A stretch of 64,000 bases of DNA from an uncultured Alphaproteobacteria bacterium (GTDB lineage Bacteria; Pseudomonadota; Alphaproteobacteria; Micavibrionales; Micavibrionaceae), in the NCBI GenBank assembly GCA_946480475.1, contig CAMLJM010000002.1:78355-142354 (forward strand). The letters are read 5' to 3'. A program made the translations under genes and the position numbers. The notes beneath the pieces were generated by a model that saw only the letters and a program-made list of their open reading frames with translations, had not been told where the DNA came from and searched no databases. This document shows positions 25,894 through 34,918 of the stretch, piece after piece. How positions within the stretch are numbered: position 1 is the first letter of the stretch; the number at the start of each line of letters is the position of its first letter.

Positions 25894-26154
25894 ATGAAAG
25901 TCACCGTAAATGTTGATTGTACCCCGGAAGAAGCACGCGCTTTCATCGGTTTGCCTAATATTGCGCCCCTGCAGGAGCGCATGATGAAGGAACTTGAGAA
26001 CCGCATGGCTGAAAACCTGCAGAACCTGGACCCTGAAACATTCATGAAAACCTGGCTGCCTCTGACGATGGAAAGCTGGGGGGAAATGCAAAAGATGTTC
26101 TGGGGCCAGATGCAGATGGGGATGGGCGCCCCTGCCCCCGGCGATAAAAAGTAA
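25894..26154 (+). CDS. DUF6489-like small protein
   Basis: ATG 25894 follows CAGGAGGAATGCC, an excellent ribosome site, giving an 86-residue product MKVTVNVDCTPEEARAFIGLPN. It is Met-rich with an amphipathic helical middle and a C-terminal MFWGQMQMGMGAPAPG. I recall this family as DUF6489, found next to mnmE in other Alphaproteobacteria; the name is from memory and the function unknown. Its stop is 3 nt before mnmE, so the two are cotranscribed. Confidence 0.75.
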   Translation: MKVTVNVDCTPEEARAFIGLPNIAPLQERMMKELENRMAENLQNLDPETFMKTWLPLTMESWGEMQKMFWGQMQMGMGAPAPGDKK

Positions 26155-26157
26155 GCC

Positions 26158-27510
26158 ATGGCTGTTGCTGATACGATTTATGCACTTTCAACGCCTTGGG
26201 GTATGTCCGGGGTGGCCGTAGTACGCGTATCAGGCCCCGGTGCCCTTACAGGCCTTGCACAGATTAGTGACCGCGCGGATTTGGCCGCGCGTCAGGCGCA
26301 TTTGCTGCGGCTGGTCGATCCTGTCGATCAGCATTTGATTGATCAGGCATTGGTGCTGGCATTCCCGGCCCCGCACAGTTTCACCGGGGAAGATGTTGTT
26401 GAGTACCAGATTCATGGCGGTGTGGCTGTGATCAACGATATATTGCGCGTTTTATCGGGCCTGCCGGGTTACCGGATGGCCCTGCCCGGCGAGTTCACGC
26501 GGCGTAGTTTCGAGAGCGGCAAGATGGATCTAACCGAGGCCGAAGCCATTGGCGATCTGATCCATGCAGAAACGGAAGCCCAGAAGGCGCAGGCGCTTTC
26601 GCAAATGGAAGGCGGCCTTTCGAAGTTATACGATGAATGGGCCGAACGCCTTATACGGGCGCTTGCACATTTGGAAGCTGATCTTGATTTCCCCGACGAA
26701 GACTTGCCTGAGGGCGTTACCCATGCTGTTACGCCGGTGCTGCAGACTCTTATCGGCGACCTTGATGAACATTTGAATGATAATCGTCGCGGCGAGCGAT
26801 TGCGTGATGGCATTCATGTGGCTGTTATAGGCGCGCCGAATGCAGGCAAGTCTTCTCTTGTGAACGAGCTGGCGCAACGTGATGTGGCGATTGTATCCGA
26901 ATATGCCGGAACCACGCGCGATATTATCGAAGCTCACCTGAATATTGGCGGCTTCCCGGTTATCCTATCTGATACGGCAGGCTTGCGGCCTGATCAGATA
27001 GGCACTGAAGGGCAAGATAGTATTGAAGGCGAAGGTATACGCCGGGCAATCCAGCGTGCCGAGAGCGCCGACATACGCGTGCTGGTGTTTGATGCATCTT
27101 TACTGCCTGCGCTGGATCCGCATACCACCAAACTGATCCGTGACAATACGATTATTGTCTTTAATAAAGCAGATGCATATAAGGGCGATATTCCATCAGT
27201 GATGCACCATGTGCCTGTCGTGACATCGGTGAAGGATCATCAGGGAATCGATAAGCTTACAAGCGCTTTACAGGGTATGATCCGCGAAATGATTGGTACA
27301 CGTGAAACGCCATCACTGACGCGCGAACGTCATCGTACGGCATTGCAAGAATGTCGCGCCTCACTTGTGCGGGCACTCAATGCCCCCCTGCCTGAACTGA
27401 TGGCAGAAGATGTGCGATTGAGTATGAGGGCGCTCGGGCGCGTCACGGGCCGCGTTGACGTCGAGGATTTGCTCGATGTGATCTTCCGCGATTTTTGTAT
27501 CGGGAAATAA
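26158..27510 (+). CDS. mnmE: tRNA modification GTPase MnmE
   Basis: This 450-residue protein has the N-terminal folate-binding domain (DTIYALSTPWGMSGVAVVRVSGP), a helical domain, and an inserted G domain. G1 is GAPNAGKSSLVN at about residue 226, G3 is DTAGL and G4 is NKAD. The C-terminal CIGK provides the conserved cysteine. With MnmG it installs carboxymethylaminomethyl on U34 of certain tRNAs. Here mnmE and mnmG are separated by a minus-strand block (27511-30253), unlike the usual adjacency. Confidence 0.97.
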   Translation: MAVADTIYALSTPWGMSGVAVVRVSGPGALTGLAQISDRADLAARQAHLLRLVDPVDQHLIDQALVLAFPAPHSFTGEDVVEYQIHGGVAVINDILRVLSGLPGYRMALPGEFTRRSFESGKMDLTEAEAIGDLIHAETEAQKAQALSQMEGGLSKLYDEWAERLIRALAHLEADLDFPDEDLPEGVTHAVTPVLQTLIGDLDEHLNDNRRGERLRDGIHVAVIGAPNAGKSSLVNELAQRDVAIVSEYAGTTRDIIEAHLNIGGFPVILSDTAGLRPDQIGTEGQDSIEGEGIRRAIQRAESADIRVLVFDASLLPALDPHTTKLIRDNTIIVFNKADAYKGDIPSVMHHVPVVTSVKDHQGIDKLTSALQGMIREMIGTRETPSLTRERHRTALQECRASLVRALNAPLPELMAEDVRLSMRALGRVTGRVDVEDLLDVIFRDFCIGK

Positions 27511-27915
27511 TTATTCTACACGGGGTGAGTGTGGGAACATAAGTGCCACGATCTTATCAAGGGCAAGGTCCATGGCGGTGCGATCATTTGCATGTTTTGC
27601 AGCAACAAACTTTTGATGCAGGGCCCATCTTGCGGAATTTGTATCCGGACCCGCACTGTTAATCAATATTTCGTTGAGATTAAATTTTGCGGCACGCCCC
27701 GCTGCACGCAGGGCGTCCTGTTTGGTTTCATGAAATTCGGGGTCGGCGGCCAGGACCAGCTTCAGAACACCTGCGTGACCGTTGGTTGCTGCATTTTGTG
27801 CTGCTGCATAAAAATCCCAGGAAATATCAGCGCCCTTAAAAAGAAGATCTCTGGCGGAAGCGGTGTCATTGCCCAACGCCGGATCTGCGAGGGCTGCAGA
27901 AGCAGCCTCATTCAT
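27511..27915 (-). CDS. small ankyrin-like protein
   Basis: This 134-residue soluble protein has helix-turn-helix-turn spacing with ASARDLLFKGADISWDFYAAAQNAATNGHAGVLKLVLAADPEF, which resembles two degenerate ankyrin repeats. It has no signal peptide. Its stop abuts the mnmE stop without overlap. The start is 4 nt after the stop of the 63-residue gene, so both belong to one unit. The function is unknown; protein binding is likely if the repeat call is right. Confidence 0.6.
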   Translation of the reverse strand: MNEAASAALADPALGNDTASARDLLFKGADISWDFYAAAQNAATNGHAGVLKLVLAADPEFHETKQDALRAAGRAAKFNLNEILINSAGPDTNSARWALHQKFVAAKHANDRTAMDLALDKIVALMFPHSPRVE

Positions 27916-27918
27916 AGA

Positions 27919-28110
27919 TTAAGGCTTTGCTACAGGAGCTGGTTGTTGTGCGGCACGCTGTGCAGCTACGAAGCGGTCATTGTCTGTAATTGCTGGTACA
28001 GAGCCGCCTTTAGCGATGATGAGATTTTTGGTGGCTTGTGGTGCGTTCAGCCAAAAAACAGCTTCTTCATTAATAACCGCAGCGGCAAACGGGAGAGATG
28101 TGGAGGTCAT
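27919..28110 (-). CDS. 63-residue unknown protein
   Basis: The ATG at 28110 is preceded by AAGGAG at about 8 nt, a strong ribosome site, and the stop lies 4 nt before the next gene, which argues it is real. The product MTSTSLPFAAAVINEEAVFW has an Ala- and Pro-rich C-terminus and no membrane segment. I recognise no family. Confidence 0.6.
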   Translation of the reverse strand: MTSTSLPFAAAVINEEAVFWLNAPQATKNLIIAKGGSVPAITDNDRFVAAQRAAQQPAPVAKP

Positions 28111-28183
28111 GAGCAGGCTCCTTTTTTCAATCAGTGAAAACTGATTGATTTTTTATATGTAAAAAGACACCTGGTCAAGATAT

Positions 28184-30253
28184 TTATACCAGCGCCGGGG
28201 CTTCATATTTAGGAGTGACCCTTGTGGCGTATGCCAATTCGGCTTCTGCTTGATTCATGTGCTCTTTTCCTGTTTTAGCCAACACTTCCCAGGGAAGCAC
28301 ATGTATGCATTCTTTTGTCGGAGGGATAGTGAAGGTGTCAATCCCTGCATTCCGGAGGCGCCAGATGGAGTCAAGGTCGGCGGCTTGATCGCCACAAAAA
28401 TTGACACGTATGTCGGGATTAACCGCGCGCGCCCGGCGGACCATATCCTCTATGACGGCCACTTCCTGAGGATATATTGTGCGGAAAGGATCGCGCCCCA
28501 TACCTGCCGTTCGTGTGATCTTCAATCGGGCTTCATCGTCATAACGGGAAACCCCCAAGATGGCTGTGGCCAAATCATTCCCGCCAATACTGAGGGATGT
28601 GGCCCGAACGGCTATTTTTTCAATATCGTGGCATGCTTCCAGGCTTTCGATCATGGCGCAGGGGCGCATTTCCTGTTTTGCCCAAGCAGTATGCCCGGCT
28701 TGATGCGATGCATTTCTGAAGTCGCGTGATACGCTGAGAAACGATGAAACCCTGTCATCAAAGGGGATGGTAAGTGTAGGCGCATTTTTTTCTTCTTTGC
28801 CTACATAGGATTCTGCAAAAACGCCCATCTGCGCTTGATGCAATGTCTGTGTTACCGACATCATGATGCGCTTTCTTTCAGCTTCGGGAATCTCTTTCCA
28901 GTGCCGTTGGTCTTCCGGGGAAAGGAACTCTTCTGCTTTGATATCAATCAGACGTAATTTCATGGAGACATCTGAAAAGTCAGCAAGTCTTTGCATGAAG
29001 GTGCGGCACCTGTCCTCAAATTCTCCGACATGTGTTTCTCGCGCCCCTTCTCCAAACAAAAGGCCTTTAATCATCGGGTCTGGTTTTTTCAGCAGGAAGA
29101 ACTCGCTGCGCACCAGCCCCACATTCACATTCAATTCGCGCGCTAATGCAAGGTTGTCCCAGTTGGAGGCGCAGATTTCAAAAGAAGGAACGTGAATGCC
29201 GAGAGTGCTGTAGGCTTTCTGCTTTTTTGGAAATTCACTCAGGCTGCCGCGCAGAATTCTTTTAGAGGCTTCCGGATCAAAAAGGCCTGTGAATTTGTCA
29301 CCCAATATGCATTCGGCGGTATATAGTTTTCTCTGTGCGGGGTCGAGCGTTACAACAGATCCTGCAGGAAACTCTTGTTGCAGTTTTTCAAAAGCATCAT
29401 GCGATTCTGCCGTAACAAGGCTTGGTATGCCATATCCTGCTAGCAGCTGCGGAATGTGACCCGGCAAGTCTGCATGACCACACACAACACCGGAAACATA
29501 TCCTTTAGTGAGATAGGGAATCATGTCCTTTGTAAAGCGCTCGACAATCAGAACGCTTTTTTCTCCGCGGGCGTGATTGGCCTCCAGGTCCGCATAAGAG
29601 AATGCGGCGCTGCCTTGCGCGGGTATGCCCCGCGATTCTTTGAAAACAACCTCCAATGAAGGTTCTTTCGATACGGGAGATACGGCGTGCAGAATATTAC
29701 TGATGGCTATGAGGGGCGTTTCGATGCTGTTTAATAAGCTGGCGATTCCTATCTTCCGGTTTTTCAGTGATTCAATGTCTGCATCGGATATGGATGATGT
29801 TTGAGCGTGAGGGGCGTGTTCATGCTGATGCTTTGCGAGTGTGGCGCGAAATCCCAATCCGCCTGCGCCAACGGCTTTGTCGGCGCCAAAAGTGGGAATT
29901 GTCGGGTCGGTGATAGATAGAGCATGGGCCGCATCTATGGCCCGGTCAACAGATCCGCTGACGAAATAAATGCCCTCTACGGTTGCGCCATGCGCACGTA
30001 TGGCATTTGCGCAGGCAATTCCATTTTGTACAGGGTCAAGATTTTCAACTTCATAATCACTGATGATGATGCACTCGTCACCATCAGCAACGTTATTTTC
30101 GATATAGAGTTGAATGCTGTCTGCGTCAGAAAAACCCTCGTATCGAGCTTCTGGAAATAAGATGCGGCAAGTCTGCTCCAGGATTTCACGCTGGACCAGA
30201 TCATCGTCAAGGGCAATGACATGGAATGTCGTTTGAGTACCAGTGTATACCAT
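28184..30253 (-). CDS. receiver domain fused to PtsI-like PEP-utilising enzyme
   Basis: This 689-residue product has two parts. Residues 8-130 form a CheY-like receiver with D16/D17, D66 (ISDYEV), S99 and K126 in the expected places. From about residue 165 there is a PEP-utilising mobile domain with the phosphohistidine in PGHIPQLLAGYGIPSLV (H266). The TIM-barrel part has GLVRSEFF, RLIDIKAEEF, SIGGNDLATAILGVSR and NFCGDQAAD, matching enzyme I, including its catalytic Cys. The helical HPr-binding subdomain of enzyme I appears to be missing, so it is probably not an ordinary PTS enzyme. No HPr gene is nearby. It may link PEP to two-component signalling. Confidence 0.85.
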   Translation of the reverse strand: MVYTGTQTTFHVIALDDDLVQREILEQTCRILFPEARYEGFSDADSIQLYIENNVADGDECIIISDYEVENLDPVQNGIACANAIRAHGATVEGIYFVSGSVDRAIDAAHALSITDPTIPTFGADKAVGAGGLGFRATLAKHQHEHAPHAQTSSISDADIESLKNRKIGIASLLNSIETPLIAISNILHAVSPVSKEPSLEVVFKESRGIPAQGSAAFSYADLEANHARGEKSVLIVERFTKDMIPYLTKGYVSGVVCGHADLPGHIPQLLAGYGIPSLVTAESHDAFEKLQQEFPAGSVVTLDPAQRKLYTAECILGDKFTGLFDPEASKRILRGSLSEFPKKQKAYSTLGIHVPSFEICASNWDNLALARELNVNVGLVRSEFFLLKKPDPMIKGLLFGEGARETHVGEFEDRCRTFMQRLADFSDVSMKLRLIDIKAEEFLSPEDQRHWKEIPEAERKRIMMSVTQTLHQAQMGVFAESYVGKEEKNAPTLTIPFDDRVSSFLSVSRDFRNASHQAGHTAWAKQEMRPCAMIESLEACHDIEKIAVRATSLSIGGNDLATAILGVSRYDDEARLKITRTAGMGRDPFRTIYPQEVAVIEDMVRRARAVNPDIRVNFCGDQAADLDSIWRLRNAGIDTFTIPPTKECIHVLPWEVLAKTGKEHMNQAEAELAYATRVTPKYEAPALV

Positions 30254-30435
30254 TAAGGGTCTCTATTTAGCCGTATTGCAGTTTCTTTTTATACTTAAGT
30301 TATAAAACATCCAACTTTTGTGTAATAACAAGCAATATATAAAAAAGTGCCTAAATATTTCTGAATTTTTTTAAATATCGAATTTATTGATAAATGTGGA
30401 ATTTATCCACAGGTTCGGGTTATAAAGGCGGCCTT
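30254..30435. promoter_or_regulatory. A+T-rich mnmG upstream region with a perfect DnaA box
   Basis: This 182-bp region is very A+T-rich. It contains TTATCCACA at 30403-30411, exactly the DnaA-box consensus, with TGTGGA (30396-30401) arranged as a partial inverted partner. The site lies 25 bp before the mnmG start. It could mediate DnaA control of mnmG or the divergent gene. I prefer it as a regulatory site rather than the origin because only one clear box is present. Confidence 0.6.
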
Positions 30436-32334
30436 ATGAATTTGGATCCCAGCACAATTTTTGACGTGATTGTTGTCGGTGGCGGCCATGCCGGTTGCGA
30501 GGCCGCAGCGGCTTCTGCCCGCATGGGGGCCAGAACAGCACTTTTGACCCATAAATTTGAAACCATCGGCGCCATGTCCTGTAACCCGGCGATCGGCGGC
30601 TTGGGCAAGGGCCACCTGGTGCGTGAGATTGACGCTTTAGATGGTATTATGGGCCGCGTGATCGATCAGGCCGGAATCCAGTTCCGGATGCTGAATGCTT
30701 CCAAGGGTCCTGCGGTGCGTGGCCCGCGCGCGCAGGCTGACCGCAAGCTTTACAAGCAAGCCATGCAGGCCATGCTTTCAGACTATCCGAACCTGACCGT
30801 GATTGTCGGGGCGGCTGATGATCTGATCCTGAATGCTTCACGTGAAATAGCGGGTCTTCGAACTCTGGATGGCCGGGAGTTTTCGTGCCGTTCCGTGGTG
30901 CTGACCACGGGCACATTCCTGCGGGGTTTGATCCACCGGGGCGAGGAGCGTATTCCGGCAGGCCGCGTGGGCGAGCAGCCCACCGTTGGGTTAGCAGAAA
31001 CCCTTGAAAAGCTTGAATTTCCACTAGGTCGCCTGAAAACCGGAACTCCGGCGCGGCTGGATGGCCGGACGATTAACTGGAGTATTCTTGAGGAGCAGGC
31101 TGGCGACAATCCGCCACAGCCTTTCTCCTTCATGAATACGGCCATTACCGTACCGCAGATTTCCTGCTTCATTACGCATACCAGCCAGAAAACCCATGAA
31201 ATCATACGGGCGAACCTGCACCGTGCGCCGATGTACTCTGGGGCAATCAAGGGCACGGGCCCCCGCTACTGCCCCTCCATTGAGGATAAAGTTGTGCGCT
31301 TTGCCGATAAGGAGCGCCATCAGATTTTCCTGGAGCCTGAGGGGTTGGACGATCACACAGTCTATCCGAATGGGATCTCAAACGCCCTGCCGATTGAGGT
31401 GCAGGCTGAACTGCTGAAATCTATCCCGGGTCTTGAGAATACCGCCGTTTTCGAGTGGGCCTACGCCATAGAGTATGATTATTGTGACCCTCGCGATCTT
31501 AAAAATACCCTTGAATCCCGCCGGTTACCCGGCCTTTTCCTGGCTGGTCAGATTAATGGCACCACAGGCTATGAAGAGGCGGCGGCCCAGGGCTTAATGG
31601 CCGGTTTGAATGCGGCTTTACTGGCTGAGGGCGCTGGGCGCACTTTTGTTCTGGACCGTGCGGATGCCTATATCGGGGTTTTAATAGACGACCTGATTTC
31701 CCGGGGGGCACCGGAACCTTACCGTATGTTTACTAGCCGGGCGGAGTACCGTTTGCGCTTGCGCGGGGACAATGCAGATCAGCGTTTAACGGACCTAGGA
31801 ATGGGTCTGGGTTGCGTCTCTGTTTCACGTGAAACATCGTGGCTGAGAAAAAGAAGCGATCTGGAGGCCGCCTATGCTCTTGCAAAGGGCCTTGTAGCGA
31901 CTCCCAATGTTTTGGCTGAATCCGGGGTTCAGGTGAATATGGATGGTCAACGCCGAAGTGCATTTGATCTTATAGGATATGCCCATGTAGGTTGGGATGG
32001 AGCGGTCAAGGCTTGGCCGGAATTGAATAGTCTACCTCCTGCTGTCATTGAGCAATTAAAGATTGATGCCTTGTATAGCGGTTATCTGGATCGTCAGGAC
32101 GTTGATGTTGAGGCCTTCCGTAAGGATGAGGCGTTAGTATTACCAGAGGATATTAATTACTCGGCGATTGGCAGCCTTTCTACTGAAATTCGTATGAAGC
32201 TGGATAAGGCCCGTCCTGCTACGCTGGGTGCTGCAGCTCGTATCCCGGGTGTGACGCCTGCGGCTATTATCGCTCTTTTGCGCTACGTAAAGCGCAAGGA
32301 TCCCCGTAAGCAGGATGCGTCTAATGCAGCCTGA
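30436..32334 (+). CDS. mnmG: tRNA uridine 5-carboxymethylaminomethyl modification enzyme MnmG
   Basis: ATG 30436 gives [24 protein letters not shown], the FAD-binding GxGxxG N-terminus. The 632-residue protein has [32 protein letters not shown] and [17 protein letters not shown], all typical. It partners MnmE in wobble-uridine modification. Unusually, its coding sequence contains parS-like sites, which translate to VSRE or SRE. The 3' end overlaps rsmG. Confidence 0.98.
   Translation: MNLDPSTIFDVIVVGGGHAGCEAAAASARMGARTALLTHKFETIGAMSCNPAIGGLGKGHLVREIDALDGIMGRVIDQAGIQFRMLNASKGPAVRGPRAQADRKLYKQAMQAMLSDYPNLTVIVGAADDLILNASREIAGLRTLDGREFSCRSVVLTTGTFLRGLIHRGEERIPAGRVGEQPTVGLAETLEKLEFPLGRLKTGTPARLDGRTINWSILEEQAGDNPPQPFSFMNTAITVPQISCFITHTSQKTHEIIRANLHRAPMYSGAIKGTGPRYCPSIEDKVVRFADKERHQIFLEPEGLDDHTVYPNGISNALPIEVQAELLKSIPGLENTAVFEWAYAIEYDYCDPRDLKNTLESRRLPGLFLAGQINGTTGYEEAAAQGLMAGLNAALLAEGAGRTFVLDRADAYIGVLIDDLISRGAPEPYRMFTSRAEYRLRLRGDNADQRLTDLGMGLGCVSVSRETSWLRKRSDLEAAYALAKGLVATPNVLAESGVQVNMDGQRRSAFDLIGYAHVGWDGAVKAWPELNSLPPAVIEQLKIDALYSGYLDRQDVDVEAFRKDEALVLPEDINYSAIGSLSTEIRMKLDKARPATLGAAARIPGVTPAAIIALLRYVKRKDPRKQDASNAA
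30834..30849. promoter_or_regulatory. degenerate parS-like site in mnmG
   Basis: TGCTTCACGTGAAATA matches TGTTTCACGTGAAACA at 14 of 16 positions and keeps the central 10-bp palindrome TTCACGTGAA. It may be a weak ParB site or chance. Confidence 0.35.
31821..31836. promoter_or_regulatory. parS: parS centromere site (perfect)
   Basis: TGTTTCACGTGAAACA, a full 16-bp palindrome identical to the bacterial parS consensus, lies inside mnmG where it encodes VSRET. It is the expected nucleation site for the ParB encoded at 33956. Confidence 0.95.
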
Positions 32335-33034
32335 TGTTTCACGTGAATCATTCGCGCGTGAAACGGGTATTAACAATGTTTCACGTGAATCATTGGAAAA
32401 GCTGGCCCATTATCTCGCTATGTTGGAGAAGTGGCAGAAGGCTGTAAATCTCGTTAGTCCTTCTACTCTGCCTGATGCATGGCGCCGCCATTTTTTTGAT
32501 TCCGCGCAGTTGGGGCCATTGCTGGGCATTGGCGAGATATTGGCTGCGCGCCAACGCAGGGTTGCCGCTAACCCCGTTTGCTATGAAGGCGGCGGGCCTG
32601 ACATTGAGAAGGTTGTCTTGTTTGATTTTGGCAGCGGGGCTGGTTTCCCCGGGTTGGTGCTGGCCATGCTCTATCCCGAGCAGCTTTCGGTTCATCTGGT
32701 AGAATCAGACCAAAAGAAGTGTTCTTTCATGGCCGCTGTTTCACGTGAAACAAATACGAGCGTATCGATTCACAATGTCCGGATTGAATCTCTGAAAACC
32801 GATGCTGTACCGGATATCATTTCTGCACGCGCTCTTGCTGATTTAAGTTTGCTTTTGGAGTATGCTGAACCATGGGCGCATAAGAATCCTGACTTGGTTC
32901 TGCTGCTCCCCAAAGGCGAAAATTTTGCCGCTGAAGTTGAAAAAGCTGGTCCGGAACGTTTTGCACAGTGTGAAGAATTTATCAGCAAAACCGATGAAAA
33001 GGCCAGAATATTGCGGATTTCAGGCCTTAAATAG
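32324..33034 (+). CDS. rsmG: 16S rRNA m7G527 methyltransferase RsmG
   Basis: I choose ATG 32324 because AGGA at 32312-32315 lies 8 nt before it; ATG 32315 is the alternative. The 236-residue product has the GidB pattern: [19 protein letters not shown], then RHFFDSAQL. The SAM-binding core is [16 protein letters not shown], with [14 protein letters not shown] following and ISARALADL later. It overlaps mnmG by 11 nt. Two parS-like sites lie in its first 70 nt and a perfect one in the middle, encoding VSRE each time. Confidence 0.96.
   Translation: MQPDVSRESFARETGINNVSRESLEKLAHYLAMLEKWQKAVNLVSPSTLPDAWRRHFFDSAQLGPLLGIGEILAARQRRVAANPVCYEGGGPDIEKVVLFDFGSGAGFPGLVLAMLYPEQLSVHLVESDQKKCSFMAAVSRETNTSVSIHNVRIESLKTDAVPDIISARALADLSLLLEYAEPWAHKNPDLVLLLPKGENFAAEVEKAGPERFAQCEEFISKTDEKARILRISGLK
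32335..32350. promoter_or_regulatory. parS: parS-like site at the rsmG 5' end
   Basis: TGTTTCACGTGAATCA differs from the perfect site at one base (A to T in the last half). It begins one base after the mnmG stop and encodes VSRES in rsmG. Confidence 0.8.
32377..32392. promoter_or_regulatory. parS: second parS-like site in rsmG
   Basis: TGTTTCACGTGAATCA, the same one-mismatch variant as at 32335, 42 bp further on, again encoding VSRES. A half-site, GCGTGAAACG, lies between the two. Confidence 0.8.
32737..32752. promoter_or_regulatory. parS: parS centromere site (perfect) in rsmG
   Basis: TGTTTCACGTGAAACA, a perfect 16-bp palindrome, encodes VSRET within rsmG. It is 0.4 kb upstream of parA. 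Confidence 0.95.
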
Positions 33035-33107
33035 GCTGTGCGTAAAGGAATGATTATTTCGACTCATTTTCTTGCCGGAACGAGTCGTATTAGATAGAAG
33101 TAGAGCC

Positions 33108-33950
33108 ATGACAGAGAATCTCCCTACAGTAACGAACATTCCCCGTATTCTGGCAGTTTGTAACCAGAAGGGCGGCGTTGGTAAAACCACGACCGCTGTA
33201 AACCTGGCAACGGCTTTAAGTGCTGTAGGCAGACGGGTTCTGCTAGTTGATTTGGACTCTCAGGGTAATGCGACCACAGGTCTGGGCATTAAGCGTTCCA
33301 GCATCGTTAAAAGCACTTATGATGTGTTGTTTCATGAAGCTCCTATTCATGAAATCGTTATGGAAACGAGAGTGCCGCGCCTTCATGTCGCACCATCCAC
33401 CATTCATCTCTCCGGCGCAGAAATTGAGCTCGTGACGGTTGACCGTCGTGAATATCGTCTGCGTGAGATGCTTCGCGTACCTCTGCCGTATGATTACGTG
33501 ATTATGGATTGTCCTCCGGCACTCAATCTTTTGACCTTGAATGCGCTTGTTGCTGCCGATGCGATTGTGGTGCCTTTGCAATGTGAATTTTATGCCCTTG
33601 AGGGTTTGGCGCATCTTCTCAAAACCATCGAGCGTGTGCGTAAAAGTTTCAACCCTGCGCTTGATATACATGGTGTCGTTCTGACCATGTATGACAAGCG
33701 TAACAAGCTCTCCGTGATGGTTGAGGAAGACGTACGGGGCTTCCTTGGCGATAAGGTTTACAAGACGATGATTCCCCGTAATGTACGCGTGTCAGAGGCC
33801 CCGAGTTTCGGGCTTCCTGCGATTGTGTACGATATGGGCTGCCCCGGCTCTGCGGCATACATACGGCTGGCCAGTGAAGTGATGAAACGCGAGAAAATTT
33901 TACTCGCTGAAAAACCCTCTCAAAATTCCCCTAAAGAACAAGTGGCTTAA
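33108..33950 (+). CDS. parA: chromosome-partitioning ATPase ParA (Soj type)
   Basis: ATG 33108 gives MTENLPTVTNIPRILAVCNQ; the TTG at 33072 would add a poorly supported extension. The 280-residue protein has the deviant Walker A KGGVGKTT, LLVDLDSQGNATTGLG and YVIMDCPPALNLLTLNAL. It lacks an N-terminal DNA-binding domain, as expected for chromosomal rather than plasmid ParA. It moves ParB-parS complexes by a nucleotide-dependent gradient. Six nucleotides separate it from parB. Confidence 0.97.
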   Translation: MTENLPTVTNIPRILAVCNQKGGVGKTTTAVNLATALSAVGRRVLLVDLDSQGNATTGLGIKRSSIVKSTYDVLFHEAPIHEIVMETRVPRLHVAPSTIHLSGAEIELVTVDRREYRLREMLRVPLPYDYVIMDCPPALNLLTLNALVAADAIVVPLQCEFYALEGLAHLLKTIERVRKSFNPALDIHGVVLTMYDKRNKLSVMVEEDVRGFLGDKVYKTMIPRNVRVSEAPSFGLPAIVYDMGCPGSAAYIRLASEVMKREKILLAEKPSQNSPKEQVA

Positions 33951-33955
33951 TAGAA

Positions 33956-34918
33956 ATGAGCGATGACATGACAATAAATACTGCAAAAAGACAACGTGGC
34001 CTGGGCCGCGGCCTGAATGCTCTGTTTGAAGATGATGAAGTGACATTTGCTACACAGGGTTCGTCTAACCCCATTCCCGAAATTCCGGTGCCAGCAGCAC
34101 AGAATAGCAATTCGGGTGCGAATGCGGGGCCCCGCCGTACCCTGGGTATTGATCTTTTGCAGCCAAGCCCATTCCAACCCCGCCAATATATGGATGAAAA
34201 CGCACTATCTGAATTGGCGCAATCTGTCGCCGTTCATGGCGTGTTACAGCCCATCCTGGTGCGTCAGGTGCCAGGTCAGACTAATAAGTGGGAAATCATC
34301 GCCGGTGAACGCCGCTGGCGTGCGGCGCAACGTGCAAAGCTACATGAGGTGCCGGTTGTTATTCGCGAGTTTGATGATGAAACAGCCGCTGAAATTGCGC
34401 TGATTGAAAACCTGCAGCGCGCCGACCTCAATGCGCTTGAAGAAGCACAGGGCATCAAGAAATTGATGGATGATTACGGCCATACGCAGGAAAAGCTTGC
34501 TGCCGTTCTCGGTAAGAGCCGTAGTTATGTTGCGAACATGACGCGTTTATTATCGTTGCCGACAGCGGTTCATGTGATGATGCATGAAGGCAAACTCTCC
34601 GCAGGTCATGCGAAAATTCTTGTGAATGCCGCGCGTCCGGAAGAACTGGCGCGCCGTATCGTTGCTGAAGGTCTCACAGTACGTGAAGCTGAAAAGATGG
34701 CCGCGTCTGAAGAGAAGGCAAAGCCAACGAAAGCAACATCGGCACGCACAGCCGTAGCTAAAGATGTGAATGTCGTTGCGCTTGAGAAAGACCTGACAGA
34801 CAAGCTTGGCCTGAAAGTTGTGATCGACCTCAAGAAGAACGGCCACGGCGCTGTGCGCGTCGAATACAAATCGCTTGATCAGCTCGATGATATCATTCGT
34901 CGCATGACGAACGGTTAA
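33956..34918 (+). CDS. parB: chromosome-partitioning protein ParB
   Basis: This 320-residue protein starts with RQRGLGRGLNALFED, the ParA-interacting N-terminus. The CTPase/ParB core has QPRQYMDENALSELAQS and the GERRWRAAQRA motif, followed by IENLQRADLNALEEAQGI, a helix-turn-helix (KLAAVLGKSRSYVANMTRLL) and a C-terminal dimerisation region. It loads onto the nearby parS sites and spreads as a sliding clamp. It ends exactly where the convergent EAL-like gene ends. Confidence 0.97.
   Translation: MSDDMTINTAKRQRGLGRGLNALFEDDEVTFATQGSSNPIPEIPVPAAQNSNSGANAGPRRTLGIDLLQPSPFQPRQYMDENALSELAQSVAVHGVLQPILVRQVPGQTNKWEIIAGERRWRAAQRAKLHEVPVVIREFDDETAAEIALIENLQRADLNALEEAQGIKKLMDDYGHTQEKLAAVLGKSRSYVANMTRLLSLPTAVHVMMHEGKLSAGHAKILVNAARPEELARRIVAEGLTVREAEKMAASEEKAKPTKATSARTAVAKDVNVVALEKDLTDKLGLKVVIDLKKNGHGAVRVEYKSLDQLDDIIRRMTNG

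Noticed and set aside
27294..27309. parS-like site in mnmE
   Set aside because: TGGTACACGTGAAACG has three mismatches and breaks the central palindrome.
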